From: Moniliophthora roreri
Lineage: Eukaryota; Basidiomycota; Agaricomycetes; Agaricales; Marasmiaceae
Direction: 5' to 3'
Assembly: GCA_001466705.2 (NCBI GenBank)
Contig: LATX02000176.1
Span: forward strand, 186,001 to 250,000
DNA: 64,000 bases
Positions 54,497 to 64,000 of this stretch are shown here, one piece after another. Made by a program: the position numbers and the translations under genes. Within the stretch, counting starts at the first letter, position 1, and every line of letters begins with the position of its first letter. The notes below the pieces were generated by a model. It saw only the letters and a program-made list of their open reading frames with translations. It was not told where the DNA came from and did not search any database.

Positions 54497-57482
54497 TTCT
54501 GAAACAACACAGGAGTATGAGTGAGTGTAGGTAGAATCTTCACGTGTCAATGTATGTGCTCTTGACAAGGTTGGCAGCTCTTTACATACCACAACACATC
54601 ATTCTCCATCTTAGGCCACCAGAACCAACATTCCAGTATGTCAAGAGTGGATTGTATGCCTTTATGTCCCAGGTAGTTATGAGTGCTGTGTAACATCCTC
54701 ATTCTTTTTCTCTTATCTAGGACCACTAACTGGTGTTGTCCTTCTTCCTCCTTATTCCACCGGTACAGCTTCATGTTCTGACCAACAAAGTACTGTCCAG
54801 CTTGTTCTTTGAATCTTTTTATTTCTTTAGTAGATTTGCCTTTAAGTACTTTGCTATCTGGATTAGTCCAGTAGTCATATATGTCCCATATTTTTCAGTC
54901 TAATTCTTTCGTGTTCAGAGATTGATGCTCCTTGTCATATGGATTATCCTCTGCCCAAGATCCATCCACTTCTTCCATGCAAGGCATCTGCATATATGCA
55001 CTATAAAATGGACCTGTCTCGAGAGGTTCTCCCCCAAACTGAAAATTTAACATGTCCACCATTCTTCATAGATTGTATTCTTCATCAATTGCATACTGGA
55101 GATCCTGCTCCCAGTCATTTTCTGATTCAGCTAATTCATGTAGGAATCTGCTATGCATATCTATTTCACCATAGAAGTCGCACAGCTCTAACAGGTCCTA
55201 CTACCCCTTCACCCTTCTCAAACCTCATGGGTTCCCCATCATCATCTCCATCTCAGTCTGCAGGATCTAGCTTATGAATAGCTGGTTTCTGTCCACCTGG
55301 TGGCCTCCAGGATAAACCATCTGCCAAACTATGGCTAGCCGCTGGAATATGAATTAAGGTGAAATAGTACTTCCATATTTCTTCTATCCACCTATTGATC
55401 GTCGCATTGGGAGCAATACTGGGATTGTCTAGCATTCCCTTTATGTATTTAGCATCAGTTTCCACTGCTAGCTTTCTACATCCTACCATCCAATAATGTG
55501 TCGCTAATAGGGCTAGCTTTAATCCATAGAGTTCTCTCTTGGGTTGAGAGAACCTAGCTTCCCTCTCATTAAGAGTCATAAAACCGAATAAGCAATAGTT
55601 TCTCTTTTTCTTGTCTGATATGTCGTGTTGGTAGAGATAATATCCTACTGCCAAGTAAGAGGTATCTACTGCCAATACGACCTCCCCCTCACTTTCGTAG
55701 TCTATAGGTTTCAGAGGCTCCACATTGCGCAAAGCCTCCTTTATGGAATGCATTGATTCTTCCTCTTTAGGTCCCCATTCAACTGCTACATCATCCTGCA
55801 TAAGATGTTGTATTGGGGCAGCTATCTTAGCAAAGTTTTTAATAAACTGCCTGACTTGTCCACAAGTCCCCAAAAAGCTTCTTACATCTGTCTTGGTTGT
55901 CAGTGGTGAAGGCCAAGTAGTAATGGCCTCCATCTTATTGTGGGTAGGTTTGAGTCCCACATAGGTACACCTGTGTCCTACTATGATTGTTTCATCACAG
56001 CATACAAAAGACTTTTTCCCCATGAACGTTCCACCACAGTATTTAACATGTTGTAAAATTCGATTTATACTCTGCATATGTTCCCATACAAAGTGTCTTA
56101 TGCCTGGATTTTCCAGTATCATTTCATACCCTCCACCTTCTAGTTCGTATCTTGTCTTTGGCCCACATATGGGAACATCATCAATATATGGCTGCATAAC
56201 CTGAGGTATTTCATCCTTCAGGATTTCACAGACATCCTTATGGAATATAGAAACCGAATTAGTCCATCCCATAGGCAATTTGACTAGTCTGTATGTGCCA
56301 AAAGGTGTTTGAAACGTGGTCAAGTCCCACGATGAAGGATGTATTTTCCTTTCATTGTATCCCATGAACAAATCCAGAGTCCCTCCACAAGCTCTTCCTG
56401 CAAAATGATTTGCTAGCTCATATGTCGCTGGGGGAATCCCTGAATGTTGTATTGTCACAGCATTCAACAGTTCTAAACTGTGCACTATATGCAGTTTTCC
56501 ATCTTTCTTAGCAACACAGAACCATCGGGAATGATACGAACTGTTTGATGGTTCATATGTCTTGCTTATAATCTTTCCTTTAATTATGTTACACACTTTG
56601 TCAAAGATTCCAGGTGGAATCAGTGCATTTTTGAACACCTATGGTGTGTGTGGTACTACTGGAAACTCTACCTGAGGAAAGAAATTCTCTCTAAAGATTC
56701 CTGCTTCAGATTCCTCCCATGCAAAAGCCATTTCTTGTAGCTTCAGTAAACAATGTAACAGCTTTTGTTCTTCAGGCAGAAGAAATCCCTCTGGATGATT
56801 CTCGTCTATGACTTTCTTTCATTCTTTAGTATAACACACTCCCAGTGTGTATTTGGGTGGATTGGTGGGTAACTTGGGCATTCCTTCTGGAGGATTTTCC
56901 ATGATATTTCATTCAATCTGAAATTCAGAGGGTAACGTGGCTTTGATTGGTTTAACTTTCTTAGCCACTGGTTTGTACTTCTTTTTGCCATATGGCACTA
57001 CAAAACCAGAGCCCTGGAATGGCGTCTTGTATACAGTGTCACCCATAGCAGGTACCTTTTGGCAAAAAACACCAACAACTGTCAGAAATTGTTTTGCAAA
57101 AAAAACCAATAACTAGACCGACAACTTTTTTCTTAGAAAAGAGACACATTTTAGTGACCATGTGAGAATACTTTAAAAGCATTATGTAAGCTATATATAT
57201 TTCAACTTGCCTTAGCTGGGGCTATATAATGGTACTAAAAATAATGTTATCTGACATTATTTGATATAGTAATGCTGTAATATGCACTACTAGATACATA
57301 CTGGACTATATTGGAGCATGCTGGAGAGGCTGTCATATAGGTAATTTGGATCAGTATGTTCTGTTATATTATAGAATGCCTTTCCTGTGATTTTGAAAGC
57401 ATAATTATGTTAAAAGTAGCACAATAAATAGGTAAACAACCTGTATGTGCAGGATATAGTATTGATACTATTCATATGAATT
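54497..57482. repeat. Tandem duplication, second 2986-base unit
   Basis: Appears identical to 51511-54496; no difference was found in the parts compared. The junction at 54496/54497 joins CATATGAATT to TTCTGAAAC. The undisturbed version of this place (57475-57495 and 58300-58320) reads GAATTTTCCTGATGACC. Confidence 0.95.
55253..56638 (-). pseudogene. Ty3-family RT-RNase H, minus strand, copy 2
   Basis: Identical open frame to 52267-53652, shifted by 2986 bases. Its upstream linker runs to 57109 and is likewise cut by foldback sequence. The zinc-binding integrase piece is present at 54774-54547, but the integrase core is absent from this unit, since the duplication starts inside it. Confidence 0.85.
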
Positions 57483-60400
57483 TTCCTGATGACCAATCTT
57501 TCACCTTTATAGTCNCTGAAATAGGATGATGGATGGTACTGTATGAGATCTATTGATGCTGGACCTTATCCCTCATAGCTGGGACATCCTCTATATGTCT
57601 ATTTGTTGGGGACAGAAGCTTATAGATGTATTATTTTTTCCTGAATTACTATAGCCAAATTCGCTTTTTTTGAGATTTTAGTAGTACTACAGAACAGGCA
57701 ATAATTTGGATGGGCTGAATCATGGTCAGAACTTCTCTATTGATGTACTGATGAGGACTATATACTTACCCAAGCATTCACAGCACTCTAATATACTTTT
57801 TACAGAGCATAATTGTTGTACAAATAATTTAGCCAGTAATCATGGAATAGCTCCTCAGGAGATGATTACTGTACCAAGGTGACTTCAGATTCGAGTTCAG
57901 CAACCCAAAAAATGGTAGGGAGCAACTTCTGGGTATTTTAATAGCATCACATTCAATAGATGTCCAGAAACACTCAAGAAAATCACTTAAAAACCTGAAA
58001 TAGGATGATGGATGGTACTGTATGGGATCTATTGATGCTGGACCTTATCCCTCATAGCTGGGACATCCTCTATATGTCTATTTGTTGGGGACAGAAGCTT
58101 ATAGATGTATTATTTTTTCCTGAATTACTATAGCCAAATTCGCTTTTTTGAGATTTTAGTAGTACTACAGAACAGGCAATGATTTGGATGGGCTGAAGCG
58201 TGGTCAGAACTTCTCTATTAATGTACTGATGAGGACTATATACTTACCCAAGCATTCACAGCACTCTAATATACTNCAGGATATAGTATTGATACTATTC
58301 ATATGAATTTTCCTGATGACCAATCTTTCACCTTTATAGTCTTATATACTTATAAAGCCCATTCCTACTCTGAAATACAAATCCCTGATGATTTGGGTAC
58401 AGTAATACTAGATCAATAGTCTGTATATGCAGAATATGGACATTTTAACTTTATGCAATCTGGTAGATGCCTTATGGTGGTTATATGGATGTCCTAAGGG
58501 GTGAATAATGCAGATTAAGTGTCCTAGTATATGGGAAAATAGATTTGGAAGCCAGTTCAATTGAGTATTGGTGTATATATGAGCAAAATACTGAAAAAAC
58601 CTGAAATAGGATGATGGATGGTACTGTATGAGATCTATTGATGCTGGACCTTATCCCTCATAGCTGGGACATCCTCTATATGTCTATTTGTTGGGGACAG
58701 AAGCTTATAGATGTATTATTTTTTCCTGAATTACTATAGCCAAATTCGCTTTTTTGAGATTTTAGTAGTACTACAGAACAGGCAATGATTTGGATGGGCT
58801 GAAGCGTGGTCAGAACTTCTCTATTGATGTACTGATGAGGACTATGTACTTACCCAAGCATTCACAGCACTCTAATATACTTTTTACAGAGCATAATTGT
58901 TGTACAAATAATTTAGCCAGTAATCATGGGATAGCTCCTCAGGAGATGATCACTGTACCAAGGCGACTTCAGATTTGAGTTCAGCAACCCAAAAAAGGGT
59001 AGGGAGCAACCTTTGGGTATATCAATAGCATCATATTCAATGGGTGTTCAGAAAGCCTCAAAAAACCACTTGTATGTGGATATCTTCACAGGCAGTAATC
59101 CAGGCCTCATGGGACCATCAGAATCGAATTTGGAGCATTAAATAACATTGGAATACACCCCAGGATCATCAGGATCTATACATTTCTCAGTCAGAAAAGC
59201 ACACCGTCTGTTAAATGCTTAAACATGATATGCACCCAATACTACCATTTACAATAAACTTGACATACTCATATATCAAGCTATACTGCATGGATACACA
59301 TGACCCAGGACTCATTTCCAATGTTATTTAATGCTCCAAATTCGATTCTGATGGTCCCATGAGGCCTGGATTACTGCCTGTGAAGATATCCACATACAAG
59401 TGGTTTTTTGAGGCTTTCTGAACACCCATTGAATATGATGCTATTGATATACCCAAAGGTTGCTCCCTACCCTTTTTTGGGTTTGCTGAACTCGAATCTG
59501 AAGTCGCCTTGGTACAGTAATCATCTCCTGAGGAGCTATTCCATGATTACTGGCTAAATTATTTGTACAACAATTATGCTCTGTAAAAAGTATATTAGAG
59601 TGCTGTGAATGCTTGGGTAAGTATATAGTCCTCATCAGTACATCAATAGAGAAGTTCTGACCATGATTCAGCCCATCCAAATTATTGCCTGTTCTGTAGT
59701 ACTACTAAAATCTCAAAAAAAGCGAATTTGGCTATAGTAATTCAGGAAAAAATAATACATCTATAAGCTTCTGTCCCCAACAGATAGACATATAGAGGAT
59801 GTCCCAGCTATGAGGGATAAGGTCCAGCATCAATAGATCCCATACAGTACCATCCATCATCCTACTTCAGGTTTTTAAGTGATTTTCTTGAGTGTTCCTG
59901 GATATCTATTGAATGTGATGCTATTAAAATACCCAGAAGTTGCTCCCTACCATTTTTTGGGTTGCTGAACTCGAATCTGAAGTCACCTTGGTACAGTANT
60001 TGCCTGTTCTGTAGTACTACTAAAATCTCAAAAAAAGCGAATTTGGCTATAGTAATTCAGGAAAAAATAATACATCTATAAGCTTCTGTCCCCAACAAAT
60101 AGACATATAGAGGATGTCCCAGCTATGAGGGATAAGGTCCAGCATCAATAGATCCCATACAGTACCATCCATCATCCCATTTCAGTTTTTTTCAGTATTT
60201 TGCTCATATATACACCAATACTCAATTGAACTGGCTTCCAAATCTATTTTCCCATATACTAGGACACTTAATCTGCAGTATTCACCACCTAGGACATTCA
60301 TATAACCACCATAAGGCATCTACCAGATTGCATAAAGTTAAAATGTCCATATTCTGCATATACAGGCTATTGATCTAGTATTACTGTACCCAAATCATCA

Positions 60401-60905
60401 GGGATTGGTATTTCAGAGTAGGAATGGGCTTTATAAGTATATAAGACTATAAAGGTGAAAGATTGGTCATCAGGAAAATTCATATGAATAGTATCAATAC
60501 TATATCCTGCACATACAGGCTGTTTACCTATTTATTATGTGCTTTTGACATCCTTATGCTCTTAACATCACAGGAAAGTTACTCCTAGAATATAACAGAA
60601 CATACTGATCCAAATTACCTATATTACAGCCCCTCCAGCATGCTCCAATATAGTCCAGTATGTATCTGGTAGTGCATATTACAGCATTACTACATTAAAT
60701 AATGTCAGGCAACATTATTTTTGATGTCATTATATAGCCCCAGCTAAGGTGAGTCCAAATACATATGGCTTACATAATGCTTCTAAGATATTCTCACACA
60801 GTCACTCAAATGTGTCTCTTTTCTAAGAAAAAAGTTGTCAGTCTAGTTATCAGTCTTTTTTGCAAAACAGTTTCTGACAGTTGTCAGTGTTTTTTGCCAA
60901 AAACT
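57055..60905. mobile_element. Large foldback (palindromic) element without coding capacity
   Basis: The left end GGCAAAAAACACCAACAACTG (about 57061) mirrors the right end CAGTTGTCAGTGTTTTTTGC (about 60880). Matching inverted blocks include 57120-57514 with about 60446-60850, and 59083-59160 with 59331-59410 around a centre near 59245. A block starting CTGAAATAGGATGATGGATG occurs forward at 57516, 58000 and 58603 and reversed at about 59750-59870 and 60090-60190. There is no transposase. Single Ns at 57515, 58276 and 59999 break it. Part of the left arm is also present in the first tandem unit (about 54069-54496). Confidence 0.7.
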
Positions 60906-61130
60906 TACTTCTTCAACTGACCCATAAAATGAGAAGCATATGACTTGTTCAAGTACAAAGGGATAGACAAAAAGGGAACTGGGAAGGTGAACATATCCAA
61001 TAGAATGAGAAGCATAGGTAATAGTGTTTATGTCAATGGGAAAAAGAAGTGTACATATATGGGAGAATTGTAACAACTTCAATTTCAGCCATTGCAATGA
61101 TGACAACAACAGAATCAATACAGAAGAGGG
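60906..61130. repeat. Fragment resembling the chromovirus LTR tail
   Basis: Around 60985-61015 the run GGAACTGGGAAGGTG, then TCCAATAGAATGAGAAGCATA parallels the chromovirus LTR run GGGCTGGGAAGGTG, then TCCAATAGAAGGAGAAGCATA. Probably a diverged LTR scrap. Its ends are unclear. Confidence 0.4.
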
Positions 61131-63652
61131 GGCATAATGAACTGGAGAAAGCACCAAGAAGGCTCATTTACCAGAGTGGATTGCATGTTGCAATGCTCTT
61201 GGTATTGTGATCAATGTGAAGATAGTCATTGCTGATGTGGAGGCTTAGCATGAAAGAAACTCAATGCCAGCACCAGCTGCTCTTACCAAGTTTGAGGCCT
61301 TCTCAGTAGAGGGTATGACACATATGTTGATGGAGCTGGTTATTGCTGACAACTTGGTAAGTTCACATTACATTTCCTTGACATCTTGCTTACAGTTGTA
61401 ATTCAGCCTATTAGCTTTATTGAATCCAAATGCTTGGTCTGCCTTCTTCTCTATCTGAGGCACGACATCAACAGGGGCAATGTTCTGAGCCACACAACCT
61501 TAAGGAACATAGTCATACAGACATAGCATACTGAAATGAACCTAGTACATATAGATCTGATGGTGAGTTCATATGTTTTGCAATTATGTTTTGCAGCTGA
61601 CCCTCAACTAGAAAGCTGTCAGAAAAGTATGATTTACCTGCAATGGATGGATAGACTGCAACCTATATCTGTTCATGGCCATTACTGCTCACTGGATTCA
61701 GAAGGCTGTCATCACTGAGAGAATCACCAAAGGAGTAGAGTCAAGGAGTATCCTCAAGTCTCACACCAAAGTTATAGCTTTCCATAAGGTGCCAGTGTCC
61801 CATACTGGAGCACATCTTGCAGAAGCTTTTCTATATCTGCTGAACCATGTAGGGATTCTCAAGAAAGTATGTGGTTATTTTTGTTCTCATTTTGACATTG
61901 TACTAACATCTGCTTCAGGTCAGCTGGGTAACTTGCGATAATGCATTGAATAACAATCTTATGCTTACATGAATTGAAAGACATCTCAAGGCCATAGGTG
62001 TGGATTTTGATGAATATAAAAATCACATTTGGTAAGATGATTTATCATTGTTAACATTCAGATAATAACAGTGCCCACAGATACTTCACACATATTCTTT
62101 ATTTAGCTGTTACTGCAATCCTTACCAAGATGGATTCAACAGATTTGGCACAGTTCTATGTGAGCAAAGACAGTAGAACCCTACCAGCAGACCATGATGA
62201 CTGTCTTCTGACCTGGACACATAGCATAGTGCACAAAGTAAGTCGCTTTGCCTATGTGTTACAAAACATACCAACATGAGGTTTCATAGTGTAGAGCATC
62301 CAGTCAGAGGCAAATCACCTTTGAGAACATTGTCACAATTGCTTGCAGTGGGAACCCACTAGTGCTTGTAAGAGACATACCCAACCAGTGGTCCTCAGCA
62401 CATAATATGGTAGCCCAAGCCCTTGAACTTTGACCAGTCAGTGTTGAGATCCTTCATGTTTTCAGTTGTATGCTAATTGATGCATTATAGCAACTCAAGG
62501 AATTCTGATTTGATCCTCAACATGGGGTGGATGTTAGTCTGCACATATTGATCAAGTATGAATGGAAGGTGCTGGAAATATGTGAGCCAGTTCTGAGGGT
62601 ATGTGACTCTTTTCAGTTTTATTCTAACTGACATGATTACAGGCCCCACATGCATTCCAGCATGTACTCTCAAAGGAGGAAACTCCTTGTCTCACATATA
62701 CCATACCATCATTTCATGCTGTGATCAACAAGTGGGAAGACCTCCAAGTCAAGCATCTCAAACTTGCAGAAATCATTCAAGAGGGAATCAACAAGCTAAC
62801 GGACTATCTTGACAAGGTCAAGGATGTGCCTGTGTACTTCCTTTCTATGAGTGAGTCTACTTTTACTTGTGCTCAGATAATAGTTCACTCATCAACACCT
62901 AGTTATAAACCCTGATATGAAGATGAGGTGGATTAACAGAAAGATTCCAGAATGTAAAAGGGAAATCCTCCAGACCCTCTATGACAAGGTGAGCTGTAAT
63001 ATGTACCATTAATATTCTTGCTAATTTTTATTGCATAGTAGCTTCAAACTCAGCACTCCATGACCTCTGCACTGCAGCAATCCAGGAATGCACCACAGCC
63101 AGCAAGGTCTACCCTAGATCAGGATGATGATTGGGTGACAGACATGCTTGGGCTTGGTGAAGAAAAGTCCCATGGCACAGGCAATGTGGAATCTGAGGTT
63201 GCAGAGTATCTCAAGGATACATCAGTGGTCCCAGAGGGCAAGAACAGGTTACTAAAATACTGGGAGGTACATCATTCATTGCTCCCTTCACACCTCCTGA
63301 TCTCATTTGCCTCTAGGCTAACCAGACCAGGTACTCAACCCTTTTTGCACTGGCTGTTAACCTTCTTCCGGTACAAGGTACTTCAGTCTCTTGCAAGTGG
63401 CTGTTCTCATCATCACATCACACCAAGACTGACCTTCAGGCAACCTTGGGGAATAAGCTTATGGAGGCATTACAGATACTCAAGAACAATATCAAGAAGA
63501 ACAGACCATTGAATCTCATGAAGCACATGAACTGGACTTTGGAGTTAGCTGAGCAAGTGGATATGATGCTCAACATGGAAGATCATGTGCTTGAGACCAT
63601 CAATGCCAATGAATTTGCTGCTAGTCTATCTCCTTGCTCATTTGTACATTAG
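61131..63652 (+). pseudogene. hAT-family transposase gene, spliced and decayed
   Basis: Pieces in order: TKFEAFSVEGMTHMLMELVI and ADNL before an intron; SFIESKCLVCLLLYLRHDIN; the catalytic-region text MAITAHWIQKAVITERI (61675); KVIAFHKVPVSHTGAHLAEA; SWVTCDNALNNN after an intron; KWEDLQVKHLKLAEIIQEGI; and the C-terminal dimerisation domain STLFALAVNLLPVQGTSVSC, NKLMEALQILKNNIKK, ending at 63652. The usual Cys-Glu-Arg-Val-Phe of the dimerisation domain is CKWLF. In-frame stops (for example after ADVEA near 61245) and shifted frames in the middle show it is inactive. hAT enzymes cut and paste DNA with 8-base target duplications. Confidence 0.8.
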
Positions 63653-63725
63653 ATATGTGTTAAATCACCCTATTCTTGTTGTATGTCTGTCATCAAGCAC
63701 ATACAATGTGTGGAAGGAAAAAAAA

Positions 63726-63863
63726 AAAACCTCAAAGCCAATGGCTTAGCAGCTCCAGAGCCACTGAGCTGAGCTGTTATGGCCAGGTGGCTCAGAGCCG
63801 GAGCCAGCTACTGGCTCCACAAGTGAGCCACAAGCAAGCTGAGCCATGCTGTTGGCACCCCTA
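63726..63863 (+). repeat. hAT 3' terminal region with GAGCC subterminal repeats
   Basis: Dense GAGCC/GGCTC motifs on both strands (for example GAGCCACTGAGCTGAGC and GGCTCAGAGCCGGAGCC) just after the transposase gene, ending GTTGGCACCCCTA. GGGGTGCC-type ends and clustered subterminal hexamers are typical of hAT elements. The matching left end was not found in the window. Confidence 0.55.
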
Positions 63864-64000
63864 CCATCATCACCACTTTCAGATAACCTGTATAAGGGCT
63901 AACAAGGGCAGTGCCTGCTACCTTGTTAGATAACATGAATGTTTACCAAGCCTCATACACTGATGAACACCCAAATTTCATCCTAAACCACAAAGTGAAT
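63864..64000. other. Window edge, nothing recognised
   Basis: The last 137 bases beyond the presumed hAT end. No gene or repeat is seen. Confidence 0.4.

Noticed and set aside
57500..60600. Repeated blocks considered as a CRISPR-like array
   Set aside because: Repeat units are hundreds of bases long, occur in both orientations and belong to a foldback element in a eukaryotic genome.

Overview
The window looks like nuclear DNA of a filamentous basidiomycete (Agaricomycete type). The grounds are dense host genes split by many 50-65 base GT-AG introns, a fused P450/P450-reductase gene, a leucine-rich F-box gene, and a mix of Ty3, Ty1/copia, tyrosine-recombinase, hAT and foldback elements. This is inference from gene content; no species is claimed.

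Bases 1-18.4 kb are a gene-rich host segment. In order: the 3' part of ELP1 (Elongator subunit 1, +); a hypothetical protein with a six-cysteine zinc-cluster pattern (-); a cytochrome P450 (+) with one frameshift, a hairpin insertion and a 12-base exon at the haem motif; a full-length CYP505-type self-sufficient P450:reductase fusion (-); an SDR oxidoreductase (-); and an F-box protein (+). The two P450 genes and the SDR sit side by side and could form a small oxidation cluster acting on a lipid or alcohol. That is an inference from adjacency only.

From about 18.4 kb to the end the DNA is AT-rich and made of nested, decayed transposable elements. A Ty1/copia element (+, about 20.7-24.8 and 35.1-37.1 kb) was interrupted by a complete Ty3 chromovirus (-, 24781-32096, 445-base LTRs, CTAAG target duplication). 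The copia reverse transcriptase is then cut by the LTR of a second Ty3 family (+, 37.1-46.5 kb). That LTR is interrupted by an inverted-repeat DNA element (46.5-49 kb), which surrounds the 3' end of a tyrosine-recombinase retrotransposon with 111-base direct repeats. Further on are an unrecognised decayed gene, a tRNA-like sequence, and a minus-strand Ty3 copy carrying a perfect 2986-base tandem duplication. A 3.8 kb foldback element and a decayed hAT transposase gene complete the window.

The most informative signals are these. The chromovirus has a textbook -1 frameshift heptamer at its gag stop and an extra ORF after the integrase. Its premature stops and LTR differences are almost all C-to-T type transitions, mostly at CpG. 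The P450 appears to splice an inserted hairpin partly as exon and partly as intron. Eight isolated N characters, all in the repeat half, fall where repeat copies break off, so adjacency across them should not be trusted.
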